From: Streptacidiphilus sp. ASG 303
Lineage (GTDB): Bacteria; Actinomycetota; Actinomycetes; Streptomycetales; Streptomycetaceae
Assembly: GCF_020991365.1 (NCBI RefSeq)
Contig: NZ_JAJLRA010000001.1
Location: forward strand, 238,142-302,141
Length of the DNA: 64,000 nt
Direction: 5' to 3'
Each line of letters begins with the position of its first letter. The stretch's first letter is position 1. The notes under the pieces were generated by a model. The model did no database searches. It saw only the letters and a program-made list of their open reading frames with translations, and was not told the DNA's origin. Made by a program: the position numbers and the translations under genes. Of this stretch, positions 16,008 through 24,724 are shown one piece after another.

Positions 16008-17374
16008 GCACCGGCACCGCACCGCAGGAGACGCCCCGGGAGACACCCCGGGAGGCCGCCGACCTGCTCGGCGAGGACGCGGCGGAGCTCTGCTCGCGCC
16101 TCATCCGGTTCGACACCACCAACTTCGGCGGCGGCGACTCGCGCGGGGAGCGCGCGGCGGCCGAGTGGGTGGCGGAGACCCTGGCGGAGGCCGGCCTCGA
16201 CCCCGTCGTCCTGGAGTCGGCGCCGGGCCGGGCCAGCACCGTGGTCCGCATCCCCGGCACCGACCCGGCCGCCCCCGCCCTGCTGGTCCACGGCCACCTG
16301 GACGTGGTGCCCGCGCAGGCCGCCGACTGGTCCTTCGACCCGTTCGCGGGCGAGGTGCGCGACGGCGCGGTCTGGGGCCGCGGCGCCCTGGACATGAAGG
16401 ACATGGACGCGATGATGCTGGCCGTCGCCCGGGGCTTCGCCCGTGACGGGTACCGGCCGCCGCGCGACGTCGTCCTCGCGTTCGTCGCCGACGAGGAGGA
16501 CACCGGCGCGTACGGGGCGGGCTTCCTCGTGGAGGAGCACCCGGAGCTGTTCGAGGGCGTCGCCACCGCGATCGGCGAGTCCGGCGGCTTCACCGTGCAC
16601 CTGCCGGACGGCGGCCGGCTGTACCCGGTCGCGGCGGGCGAGCGGGGCAGCGCCTGGATGACGCTGACCGCCCGCGGGACGGCCGGGCACGGCTCGCGCG
16701 CCAACCCGGACAACGCGGTGGCCCGGCTGGTCCGGGCGGTCCACCGGCTCTCCTCGCTCGACTGGCCCGTGCACCCGACGCCGGTGGTCACGGCGCTCCT
16801 GGAGGGCCTGGGCGAGCGGCTGGGCCTCGCGGCCGACCCCGCCGACCCGGCGTTCCTCGGCGCGCTCGGCGAGGCGGCCTCCCTGGTGGAGGCGACCCTG
16901 TCCAACACCCTCAACCCGACGATGCTGCAGGCCGGCTACAAGCACAACGTCATCCCGGGCGAGGCGACGGCGGGCGTGGACGGGCGCATCCTGCCCGGCG
17001 CCGAGGACGCCTTCTTCGCCGCGGTCGACGCGGTGCTGCGCGAGGAGGGCGTGGACCGCTCCTTCGCGAGCTTCACCGCGCCCGTCTCGGCCGACCACCG
17101 CTCCCCGGAGTTCGCGGCGATGGCGCGGGCGCTGCGCGCCGCCGACCCGGAGGCGCTGGTCCTGCCGTACTGCATGTCGGGCGGCACCGACGCCAAGGCG
17201 TTCGCCCGGCTCGGCATCGCCTGCTACGGCTTCGCGCCGGGCAGCACCCCGCCGGGCTTCCCGGTGTGGGACTACGTCCACGGCGTCGACGAGCACGTGC
17301 CGCTCGCGAGCCTCTCCTTCGGCGCGGCGGTCCTCGACCGCTACCTGCGGACCGACCCGCGCGACCCCGCCTGA
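16004..17374 (+). CDS. M20/M25/M40 family metallopeptidase
   Basis: 456 residues. GGAGGAGGAGGG precedes the ATG, which overlaps the previous stop. Metal-site motifs are intact: LLVHGHLDVVPA (first His/Asp), GRGALDMKDMDAMM (bridging Asp) and ADEEDTGAYGA (Glu pair). A dimerisation domain follows, and SGGTDAKAF carries the late His/Asp region. The family includes dipeptidases, carboxypeptidases and DapE-like succinyl-DAP deacylases; with a transporter and LD-carboxypeptidase downstream, a dipeptidase or carboxypeptidase on imported peptides is most likely. No signal peptide. The 142-base gap to the next gene carries a 17-base direct repeat. Confidence 0.88.
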   Translation: MSTGTAPQETPRETPREAADLLGEDAAELCSRLIRFDTTNFGGGDSRGERAAAEWVAETLAEAGLDPVVLESAPGRASTVVRIPGTDPAAPALLVHGHLDVVPAQAADWSFDPFAGEVRDGAVWGRGALDMKDMDAMMLAVARGFARDGYRPPRDVVLAFVADEEDTGAYGAGFLVEEHPELFEGVATAIGESGGFTVHLPDGGRLYPVAAGERGSAWMTLTARGTAGHGSRANPDNAVARLVRAVHRLSSLDWPVHPTPVVTALLEGLGERLGLAADPADPAFLGALGEAASLVEATLSNTLNPTMLQAGYKHNVIPGEATAGVDGRILPGAEDAFFAAVDAVLREEGVDRSFASFTAPVSADHRSPEFAAMARALRAADPEALVLPYCMSGGTDAKAFARLGIACYGFAPGSTPPGFPVWDYVHGVDEHVPLASLSFGAAVLDRYLRTDPRDPA

Positions 17375-17423
17375 CCCCCTCCCCGCCGGCGGGCCCCTCC
17401 GCCTGCGGTCCCCCTTCCGCCCC

Positions 17424-17483
17424 GAGACCCCTTCCCTGCGACAGCCCCTCCCTGCGACACCCCTGCGAGACCCCTTCCCTGCG
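17424..17483 (+). repeat. 17-bp direct repeat before the binding-protein gene
   Basis: GAGACCCCTTCCCTGCG occurs at 17424-17440 and 17467-17483, with related CCCTGCGACA copies between them. The C-rich, G-poor stretch should be unstructured in RNA. Confidence 0.8.
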
Positions 17484-17516
17484 GCACCCTTCCCCGAGAC
17501 ACGAGGAGCAGCCTCC

Positions 17517-19394
17517 GTGACGACCGACGCCGACCGCAGCACCCCCTCCGCCAGACCGGGCACCGCCCGGACCCGCAACCGGGCCTCCCGCGCCGCCGCC
17601 GCCCTCGCCGCGCTCGCCCTCGCGGGCTCCGCCGGTGTCGCCGGGGCGCCCGCGGCGGCCGCCGCCGACCAGCCGACGACGCTGCGCGCCGCGATGTCCT
17701 TCTCCGGGGTGGACACGCTCAACCCGTTCCTCGCCTACTTCAACGGCGCGCTGGACATCTTCGGCTCGGTCTACCCGACGCTGAACTCGCTGCAGCCCGA
17801 CGGCACCCCGGGCCCGTACCTGGCGACCTCCTGGAAGCCGTCGGACGACAAGCTCACCTGGACGTACACCCTCCGCAGCGGCCTGAAGTGGAGCGACGGC
17901 AAGCCGATCACGGCCGAGGACGCCGCCTGGACGCTCAACCTGATCATGACGGACGAGACGGCTGCCACCGCCAACGGCTCGCTCGTCGCCAACTTCGAGA
18001 AGGTCACCGCCCCGGACGCCACCACGCTGGTGATCAGGACCAAGAAGCCGCAGTCGAACGTCCCCTACGTCTCCATACCGGTCAGCGGCATCCCGATCGT
18101 GCCCAAGCACGTGTGGGAGCAGCACACCGGCGACCTCAAGTCCTTCAAGAACGACACCTTCCCGCTGGTCGGGTACGGGCCGTGGACGCTCACCGACTTC
18201 AGGACCGAGCAGTACGCGAAGTTCACCGCCAACAAGGACTTCGTGCTCGGCGCGCCGAAGTTCGACCGGCTGGTCGAGCAGAGCTTCAAGAGCCCGGACG
18301 CGGCGGTCGCCGCCCTGCGCAGCGGCCAGCTCGACTACGTCAACAACATCGAGGCCGCCCAGTACAAGGCCCTGAAGGGCGACAAGGACGTCAAGGCCTT
18401 CCAGGAGGTCGGCAACCGCTGGTTCGGCGTCGAGCTCAACGCGGGCGCCCGGACGAAGTCCGGGAAGAAGCTCGGCACCGGCAGCCCGGCGCTGGGCGAC
18501 ACGGCCGTGCGCAGCGCCATCGCCCTGGCGGTCGACCGGGACACCCTGGTCGCCAAGGTCATCGACGGCCTCGGCAAGCCGGGCGCCGGCTACCTGCCGC
18601 CCGCCTGGCCGCAGTGGGCGTGGAGCCCGGCCGGGGGCAAGGCCGAGCACGACCCGGCGAAGGCGAACAAGCTGCTGGACGACGCCGGGTACAAGCGCGG
18701 CGGGGACGGCGTGCGGACCGACCCGAAGACCGGCAGGCCGCTGGTGCTGCGCCTGGGCATCCACTCCGACCGGCCGCGCGACACCCAGGCGAGCGCCTAC
18801 CTGGCGGGGTGGCTGAAGGACATCGGCGTCAAGGTCGACATCCAGGCGCTGTCGATGAGCAAGCTCAACGACGACCTGGCCAAGGGCGACTGGGACATGC
18901 TCATGGACAGCTGGAGCACCGGCCCCGACCCGACGTACCTGCTGGGCATCCAGACCTGCGACGCGCTCCCCGACGACCAGGGCAACGGCGGCAGCACCGA
19001 CGCCTTCTTCTGCGACCCGGAGTACGACAAGCTGTTCGAGCAGCAGGTCACGACCTTCGACCAGGGCGAGCGGGCGCAGGTCATCGGGAAGATGCAGGAC
19101 ATCCTCTACAAGGCGAACAGCGACATCATGCTGTTCTACGCGAACGGCCTGGACGCCGTGCGCACCGACACCGTGCAGAACCTGGTGACCGGCAAGGCGG
19201 ACGCGGCGGGGCTGTACCCGTCGCAGACCACCTTCTGGAACTACATCACCGCCGCCCCGCCCGCGAAGGGCGCGAAGGACGGCTCCGGCAGCAATGCGGC
19301 GCTGATCGGCGGCGGCCTGGTGGCCGTGCTCGTGGCGGCCGGCGTGGCCGTCCTCGCGATGCGGCGCCGCTCCGCCTCGGACGACCGGGAGTGA
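17517..19394 (+). CDS. Peptide ABC transporter substrate-binding protein with C-terminal membrane anchor
   Basis: 625 residues from the GTG at 17517 (GAGGAGC upstream). A Sec signal peptide ends near an AAAAADQ site around residue 46. There is no lipobox Cys, unlike most Gram-positive binding proteins. The SBP_bac_5 domain has the family hallmarks: LATSWKPSDDKLTWTYTLR near 100 and SDGKPITAEDA near 127. The C-terminus ends with a Gly-rich linker, a single hydrophobic helix (about 596-616) and a basic RRR tail, so it is probably tethered by this segment. The next gene starts 4 bases after its stop. It likely delivers di- or oligopeptides to the permeases. Confidence 0.9.
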   Translation: MTTDADRSTPSARPGTARTRNRASRAAAALAALALAGSAGVAGAPAAAAADQPTTLRAAMSFSGVDTLNPFLAYFNGALDIFGSVYPTLNSLQPDGTPGPYLATSWKPSDDKLTWTYTLRSGLKWSDGKPITAEDAAWTLNLIMTDETAATANGSLVANFEKVTAPDATTLVIRTKKPQSNVPYVSIPVSGIPIVPKHVWEQHTGDLKSFKNDTFPLVGYGPWTLTDFRTEQYAKFTANKDFVLGAPKFDRLVEQSFKSPDAAVAALRSGQLDYVNNIEAAQYKALKGDKDVKAFQEVGNRWFGVELNAGARTKSGKKLGTGSPALGDTAVRSAIALAVDRDTLVAKVIDGLGKPGAGYLPPAWPQWAWSPAGGKAEHDPAKANKLLDDAGYKRGGDGVRTDPKTGRPLVLRLGIHSDRPRDTQASAYLAGWLKDIGVKVDIQALSMSKLNDDLAKGDWDMLMDSWSTGPDPTYLLGIQTCDALPDDQGNGGSTDAFFCDPEYDKLFEQQVTTFDQGERAQVIGKMQDILYKANSDIMLFYANGLDAVRTDTVQNLVTGKADAAGLYPSQTTFWNYITAAPPAKGAKDGSGSNAALIGGGLVAVLVAAGVAVLAMRRRSASDDRE

Positions 19395-19398
19395 CCCC

Positions 19399-20457
19399 GT
19401 GAGCGACCTGCTCGACGCGGTCGCCCTCCCGGGGCGGGAGGAGCCGGCCGGCTCCTCCCGCCCGGGGCGGTCCCCCGCACCGTTCCTGCGCTACCTCGCC
19501 TCCAAGGTGGCGGCCGCGCTGGTCAGCTTCGCCGTGACCCTGGTCATCGGCTTCGTGCTGTTCAGCCTGATGCCGGCCAACCCGGTGCAGTCGCTGACCC
19601 GGGGCCGCCCCACCAGCGCCGCCCAGATGGAGCACCTGCGCCACCAGCTGGGCCTGGACCAGCCGGTGTGGCACCGGTTCCTCTCCTTCGTCGGGGACAC
19701 CCTCCAGGGGAGGCTCGGCGACTCCTGGCAGTTCCAGCAGCCGGTGGCCTCCCTGATCGGGGAGCGGCTGTGGCCGACCCTGCTGCTGACCGGCACCGCG
19801 ACCCTGCTCTCCGTCGTGCTCGGCCTGTGGCTGGGCGTGCACAGCGGCTGGCGGCACGGCAGCCGGTTCGACCGGCTGACCTCGGGGATCTCGCTGACGC
19901 TCTGGTCGGTCCCCACGTTCTGGCTGGCCATGATCCTGCTGGTCGTCCTCAGCACCGGCCTGGGGCCGATCCCCAGCCTCTTCCCGGCCGGCGGCATGAG
20001 CGACGCCTACAGTCCCAGCGGCTTCGGCCACGTCCTGGACGTGGCGCACCACCTGGTGCTGCCCTGCCTGACGATGGTGCTGGTCGTCTTCGCCCAGTAC
20101 GTGACCGTCATGCGCTCGTCCGTCATCGACGAGCTGGGCAACCCCTACCTGCTGACGGCCCGCGCCAAGGGGCTGATGGACAGCCAGGTCCGCAACCGCC
20201 ACGCGGCGCCCAACGCGCTGCTGCCGTCGGTCACCGTGATCTTCCTGCAGCTCGGGACGGTCGTGGGCGGCGCCATCACGGTGGAGACCGTCTACTCCTG
20301 GCCCGGCCTCGGCTTCCTCACCTACCAGGCCCTGCAGGTCCCGGACCTGCCGCTGCTGCAGGGCACCTTCATCGTCTTCAGTGCCTCGGTGATCCTCATG
20401 AACCTGCTGGCGGACGTGGTGTACCGCTTCCTCGACCCCCGGGTGCGTGCCCAGTGA
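19399..20457 (+). CDS. Peptide ABC permease (DppB/OppB type)
   Basis: 352 residues from the GTG at 19399. The first transmembrane helix (VTLVIGFVLFSLMPANP), the large periplasmic loop with LGLDQPVWHRF and the cytoplasmic EAA-type loop (YLLTARAKGLMDSQV) are characteristic of the DppB/OppB permease. Five to six membrane helices. Its stop overlaps the GTG of the second permease by 4 bases. The pair forms the translocation channel for peptides captured by the preceding binding protein. Confidence 0.92.
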   Translation: MSDLLDAVALPGREEPAGSSRPGRSPAPFLRYLASKVAAALVSFAVTLVIGFVLFSLMPANPVQSLTRGRPTSAAQMEHLRHQLGLDQPVWHRFLSFVGDTLQGRLGDSWQFQQPVASLIGERLWPTLLLTGTATLLSVVLGLWLGVHSGWRHGSRFDRLTSGISLTLWSVPTFWLAMILLVVLSTGLGPIPSLFPAGGMSDAYSPSGFGHVLDVAHHLVLPCLTMVLVVFAQYVTVMRSSVIDELGNPYLLTARAKGLMDSQVRNRHAAPNALLPSVTVIFLQLGTVVGGAITVETVYSWPGLGFLTYQALQVPDLPLLQGTFIVFSASVILMNLLADVVYRFLDPRVRAQ

Positions 20458-21437
20458 CGGCCCCCGGCACCCGGGCGGACGGGACCCGGGCCGACGGCAC
20501 CCGGGCCGACGGCGCACCGGCGGACGGCCTCCGGGCGGACGGCGCCCCGGGCCCCGCCCCCGCGTACCGGCCGCCGCGCGCCGCCGCGCTGCGCCGCTTC
20601 GCCCGCGCCTACCTGGCCCGGCGCGCCGGCGCCGCGGGCCTGGGCATCCTGGTGCTGGCCGCCCTGCTGGCGCTGACCGCGCCCCTGTACATCGGCGACG
20701 GCCAGCTGGACGTCACCCGCGTCGACGGGCCGCTGCTGGCCCCGCCGAGCGGCGCGTACCCGCTGGGCACCGACCACGCGGGGCGGTCCGTGCTGCTGCT
20801 CACCGTCTGGGGCGCCCGCTCCTCGCTGGCCGTCGGCTGCGTGGCGACCGTGCTCACCGTGCTGCTGGGCAGCGCGGTCGGCCTGGTCGCCGGGCACTAC
20901 GGCGGGCGGCTCGGCCGGGCGCTGATGCACGTCACCGACTGGTTCATCGCGCTGCCGAGCCTGCCGCTGGCGATCTCGCTGGCGGCGGTGATCGGGCAGG
21001 GCCCGGTGTCGATCACGATCGCGATCGCGGTCACCTCGTGGAGCGCCACCGCCCGCCTGGTGCGGGCCCAGACCATCGCGGTCGGGGCGCGGCCGTTCGT
21101 CGAGCGGGCGCGGGCCCTGGGCGCGGGCGAGGCCCAGGTGATGTTCCGTCACATCCTGCCGAACGTCACGCCGATCATCCTGGTCTCCGCGACGCTCACC
21201 GTGGCCTCGGCGATCCTGTCCGAGGCGACCCTGACCTTCCTCGGCCTCGGCGACCCCACCGACGTCACCTGGGGCTCCATGCTCAGCGCGGCCCTCTCCC
21301 AGGGCGCGGTCACCTACGGCGCGTGGTGGTACCTGATGGCGCCCGGCACGGCCATCCTGCTCGTGGTGCTGGGCTTCACCCTCACCGGGCGCACCGTGGA
21401 ACACCTGCTCAACCCCCGGACGGGAGGGGCGTCATGA
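20454..21437 (+). CDS. Peptide ABC permease (DppC/OppC type)
   Basis: 327 residues from the GTG at 20454, overlapping the previous stop (GTGA). The N-terminal cytoplasmic tail is built from five 5-residue repeats (TRADG type) encoded by a 15-bp tandem repeat. It then has a helix, the LGTDHAGRSVL motif typical of DppC, and the EAA loop (FVERARALGAGEAQVMFRHILPN region). The last 40 residues contain TLTFLGLGDP, also diagnostic. About six helices. The next gene overlaps by 4 bases. Confidence 0.92.
   Translation: MTAPGTRADGTRADGTRADGAPADGLRADGAPGPAPAYRPPRAAALRRFARAYLARRAGAAGLGILVLAALLALTAPLYIGDGQLDVTRVDGPLLAPPSGAYPLGTDHAGRSVLLLTVWGARSSLAVGCVATVLTVLLGSAVGLVAGHYGGRLGRALMHVTDWFIALPSLPLAISLAAVIGQGPVSITIAIAVTSWSATARLVRAQTIAVGARPFVERARALGAGEAQVMFRHILPNVTPIILVSATLTVASAILSEATLTFLGLGDPTDVTWGSMLSAALSQGAVTYGAWWYLMAPGTAILLVVLGFTLTGRTVEHLLNPRTGGAS
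20469..20543 (+). repeat. Five tandem 15-bp units in the DppC-type permease
   Basis: In-frame 15-bp units resembling ACCCGGGCGGACGGG encode repeated Thr/Ala-Arg-Ala-Asp-Gly at the cytoplasmic N-terminus. The multiple-of-three length preserves the frame. Confidence 0.9.
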
Positions 21438-22573
21438 CCCTGCTGGAGGTGCGCGGCCTCGGTGTCTCCTACCGCAGCGGCGGCCGCGAGGTGCCCGCCG
21501 TGCGCGGCGTGGACCTCACGCTGGACCGCGGCGAGACGCTCGGCCTGGCCGGCGAGTCCGGCTCGGGCAAGTCGACCCTCGCGCTGAGCCTGCTGCGGCT
21601 GCTGCCCGCCGGCACCCGCGTGGAGGGGCAGGTGCGGTGGGAGGGCGAGGACCTGCTCACCGCGAAGTGGAGCCGGGTGCGGGCGGTCCGCTGGGCCGGC
21701 GCGTCGGTCGTCTTCCAGGGCGCGCTCAGCGCGCTCAACCCGGTCCGCACCGTCGGCGACCAGATCTGCGAGCCGATCGTGCTGCACGAGGGGGCGACCC
21801 GGCGCGAGGCCCGCCGCCGGGCCGGGGAGCTCCTGGAGAGCGTCGGCGTGCCCGTGCGGCGGCTCGACGGCTACCCGCACGAGTTCTCCGGCGGCCAGCG
21901 GCAGCGGATCATGATCGCGATGGCGCTGGCCTGCCGCCCCGACCTGATCATCGCGGACGAGCCCACCACGGCCCTGGACGTCATGGTCCAGGCGCAGATC
22001 CTGCAGCTCCTGGCCGACCTGGTGAAGGAGGAGCGGATCGCCGTCCTGATGATCAGCCACGACCTGTCGGTGCTGGCGCAGATGTGCGACCGGCTCGCGG
22101 TGATGTACGCCGGGCAGCTCGTCGAGACCGGGCCGTCGGCGCAGCTGCTCACCGACCCCCGGCACCCCTACACCCGGGCACTGGCCGGGGCGTTCCCCGT
22201 GATCGGGGACCCGGCCTCCCGCCGCGCCCCCTCGGGGCTGCCCGGCGACCCGCCCAACCAGGCGCAGCTGGGCGCGGGCTGCGCCTTCGCGCCGCGGTGC
22301 CCGGAGGCGGACGCGGACTGCCGCACCGGCGCGGTGCAGCTGTGGCCCGCCGGTCCGGGACGGGACGCGGCCTGCCTGCGGGTGCTCCCGGACGGGGTGC
22401 TGCCGGACGGGGCGCTGCGGGACGGCGCCGCGGAACGGCCCGCGGACGGCGCGGACGCGGTGCCGGCCGAGCCCGGCGGCGCGGACGCGACCGGGGAGCG
22501 GGCCGGGGAGCAGGCCGAGGAGCAGGCCGCGCCGCAGCCGGCCGCCGGGACGTCAGCAGGAGGACAGTCATGA
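21434..22573 (+). CDS. Peptide ABC ATPase (DppD/OppD type)
   Basis: 379 residues; the ATG overlaps the upstream stop. Walker A is GESGSGKST, the Q-loop is VFQGALSALNP, the signature is FSGGQRQR, Walker B is DLIIADEPTTALD and the switch His is ISHDL. The C-terminal oligopeptide/dipeptide domain has HPYTRAL and a Cys cluster (CAFAPRCPEADADC) that in this family can bind an Fe-S cluster. The last 70 residues are Ala/Glu/Asp-rich. It energises import together with the next gene. Confidence 0.93.
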   Translation: MTLLEVRGLGVSYRSGGREVPAVRGVDLTLDRGETLGLAGESGSGKSTLALSLLRLLPAGTRVEGQVRWEGEDLLTAKWSRVRAVRWAGASVVFQGALSALNPVRTVGDQICEPIVLHEGATRREARRRAGELLESVGVPVRRLDGYPHEFSGGQRQRIMIAMALACRPDLIIADEPTTALDVMVQAQILQLLADLVKEERIAVLMISHDLSVLAQMCDRLAVMYAGQLVETGPSAQLLTDPRHPYTRALAGAFPVIGDPASRRAPSGLPGDPPNQAQLGAGCAFAPRCPEADADCRTGAVQLWPAGPGRDAACLRVLPDGVLPDGALRDGAAERPADGADAVPAEPGGADATGERAGEQAEEQAAPQPAAGTSAGGQS

Positions 22574-23697
22574 GCGCATCGGCACCCGCATCCGCCGCCG
22601 GGCCGACGGCCTCCGCCGGCCCGGCGGAGGCCGCACCGGCGGCCCTGGAGGTCCGCGGCCTGACGGTCGTGCACCCGCCGCGCGGCGGCCGCGGCCCCGC
22701 CCGGGCCGTGGACGGCGTCGACCTGCGGCTGGAGCAGGGCGAGATCCTGGCCCTGATCGGCGAGTCGGGCTGCGGCAAGAGCACCCTGGCCCGCGCCCTG
22801 GTGGGCCTGACCCGGCCCACCTCCGGCGAGGTGCTGTACCGGGGCACGCCCCTGCGGTACACCGGCTCCGCCCTCAAGGCGTACCGCCGCCACACCCAGC
22901 TGGTCCTCCAGGACCCGGGCGGCGCCCTCAACCCCCGGCAGACCGTGTTCGACGCGGTCGCCGAGGGCCCCCGCCTGCACGGGCTGAAGGAGGGGCTGGA
23001 GGAGCGGGTGCGCTCGGCGCTCTCCCGGGCCGGGCTGCGCCCCCCGGAGGACTTCCTCGCCCGCTACCCGCACCAGCTCTCCGGCGGCCAGCAGCAGCGC
23101 GTGGTGATCGCCGGGGCGCTCGCCCTGGACCCGGCCGTCGTCGTCGCCGACGAGCCGGTGGCCTCCCTCGACGCCTCGGTGCGCGGCGAGATCCTGCAGC
23201 TGGTCCTGCGGCTCCGCGACGAGCTGGGGCTCTCCGCGCTGGTCGTCAGCCACGACCTCGGCCTGGCCTGGAACATCGCCGACCGGGTGGCGGTGATGTA
23301 CCTCGGCCGGATCGTCGAGGTCGGCACCGTCGAGGACGTGCTGCTGCGGCCGGTGCACCCCTACACCAGGGCGCTGCTCTCCGTGCTGCCCGGGCCCGAC
23401 CGCGGCCGGCGGCCCACCGTCCTCACCGGCGAGGCGCCCGACCCGACCGCGGTCCCCGCGGGCTGCCGCTTCCACCCCCGCTGCCCAGCGTGGGCGGCGC
23501 TGGACGGACCGGGCCGGGAGGCCGCGGGGTGCACGGTGCGGGAGCTGCCGGTGCTCACGGCGGACCCGGGCGCCGGGCGGCAGGCCGCCTGCCACCTGGT
23601 GGACGCGGCGGCGGACACGCCGGCGGGCGGGGCGGGGACGGCCGGCGCGCCGGGGGGCGCGGCGCAGGCACCCGGGGCGGAGGACGGCCGTGGCTGA
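22570..23697 (+). CDS. Peptide ABC ATPase (DppF/OppF type)
   Basis: 375 residues; the ATG overlaps the upstream stop. Walker A is GESGCGKST, the Q-loop is VLQDPGGALNP, the signature is LSGGQQQR, Walker B is VVVADEPVASLD and the switch His is VSHDL. HPYTRAL and a Cys-containing CRFHPRCPAW segment mark the oligopeptide ATPase C-terminus. A disordered Gly/Ala tail follows. The LD-carboxypeptidase gene begins 8 bases before its stop, so the peptidase is translationally linked to the transporter. Confidence 0.93.
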   Translation: MSASAPASAAGPTASAGPAEAAPAALEVRGLTVVHPPRGGRGPARAVDGVDLRLEQGEILALIGESGCGKSTLARALVGLTRPTSGEVLYRGTPLRYTGSALKAYRRHTQLVLQDPGGALNPRQTVFDAVAEGPRLHGLKEGLEERVRSALSRAGLRPPEDFLARYPHQLSGGQQQRVVIAGALALDPAVVVADEPVASLDASVRGEILQLVLRLRDELGLSALVVSHDLGLAWNIADRVAVMYLGRIVEVGTVEDVLLRPVHPYTRALLSVLPGPDRGRRPTVLTGEAPDPTAVPAGCRFHPRCPAWAALDGPGREAAGCTVRELPVLTADPGAGRQAACHLVDAAADTPAGGAGTAGAPGGAAQAPGAEDGRG

Positions 23698-24607
23698 GTC
23701 CCTGCTGCGGCCCCCGGCGCTGCGCCCCGGCGACCGCGTCGCCGTCGCCGCCGCCAGCGGGCCGCCCGACCAGGCCGCCCTCGACCGGGGGCTGGCCGCG
23801 CTGCGCGGCCTGGGCCTGGAGCCCGACGTCCTGCCCTCCGCCCGGGCGGGCGGCGCGTACCTCGCGGGCTCCGACGCGCTGCGGGCCGCCGACCTCACCC
23901 GGGCGCTGACCGACCCGTCCTACCGGGCCGTCCTGCTCGCCTGCGGCGGGTACGGCGCCCAGCGCACCCTGGAGCTGGTCGACTGGGAGCGCGTCGGCGC
24001 CCCGGCGCCGCGCGCGGTCGTCGGGTACTCCGACGTCACCGCGCTGCTGGAGGCCGTCGCGGTGAGACTCGGCTGGGCGTCGCTGTTCGCGCCCATGCCC
24101 GCCTGCGACGGCTTCCACCCGGACAGCCCGGCCTTCGGGCACCTGGCGCGGCTGCTCACCGACCCGGCCTCGGTGCGGGAGCTGGCCTTCCCCGGTGCCC
24201 GGGCCCTGGTGCCCGGCACGGCGGAGGGCGTCACCGCGGGCGGCACCGCCACCCTGCTGGCCTCCTCGCTCGGGTCGGCGACCTCCCGGCCCGCGCGGGG
24301 CGCGGTCCTCCTGCTGGAGGACGTGGACGAGGAGGTCTACCGGCTGGACCGCATCCTCACCCAGCTGCGCCGCTCGGGGTACCTCGACGGCGTGGCCGGG
24401 ATCGTCTGCGGGACCTTCACCCGCTGCGGCGCCCCGGAGGAGGTGGAGGAGCTGCTCCGCGACCGCCTCGGGGACCTCGGGGTGCCCGTCCTGGCCGGGG
24501 CCGACGTCGGCCACGGGGTGCCCATGCGGACCTTCCCGATCGGGGTGCGGGCCCGCCTGGACGCGGACCGGGGCACCGTGCGGCTGCTCGACCCGTCGCT
24601 CACCTGA
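23690..24607 (+). CDS. LD-carboxypeptidase (S66, LdcA-like)
   Basis: 305 residues from the GTG at 23690, overlapping the ATPase gene by 8 bases. The catalytic triad of S66 is intact: Ser114 in GYSD, Glu210 in LLLED and His275 in VGHG, with the family's CGGYG turn upstream. The family removes the terminal D-alanine from the L,D-bond of murein tetrapeptide, or cleaves related peptide antibiotics (MccF). No signal peptide, so it works in the cytosol on imported stem peptides. The placement directly after a peptide importer supports recycling or scavenging. A strong terminator follows at 24614-24662. Confidence 0.93.
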   Translation: MAESLLRPPALRPGDRVAVAAASGPPDQAALDRGLAALRGLGLEPDVLPSARAGGAYLAGSDALRAADLTRALTDPSYRAVLLACGGYGAQRTLELVDWERVGAPAPRAVVGYSDVTALLEAVAVRLGWASLFAPMPACDGFHPDSPAFGHLARLLTDPASVRELAFPGARALVPGTAEGVTAGGTATLLASSLGSATSRPARGAVLLLEDVDEEVYRLDRILTQLRRSGYLDGVAGIVCGTFTRCGAPEEVEELLRDRLGDLGVPVLAGADVGHGVPMRTFPIGVRARLDADRGTVRLLDPSLT

Positions 24608-24613
24608 CCCGGC

Positions 24614-24662
24614 GCCCGTCCCCGGTGCGCGGCGGCCGGGCCGGGGCGCACCGGGGACGGGC
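24614..24662 (+). terminator. Terminator after the peptide-scavenging operon
   Basis: Perfect 17-bp stem (24614-24630 with 24646-24662), 7 bases after the LD-carboxypeptidase stop. Confidence 0.75.
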
Positions 24663-24724
24663 ACCGGGGCCCGCGTGCCGTGGACGGGGCTCCGGGCCGC
24701 CGGTAGGGTGCGGTGGGGGCAGAT

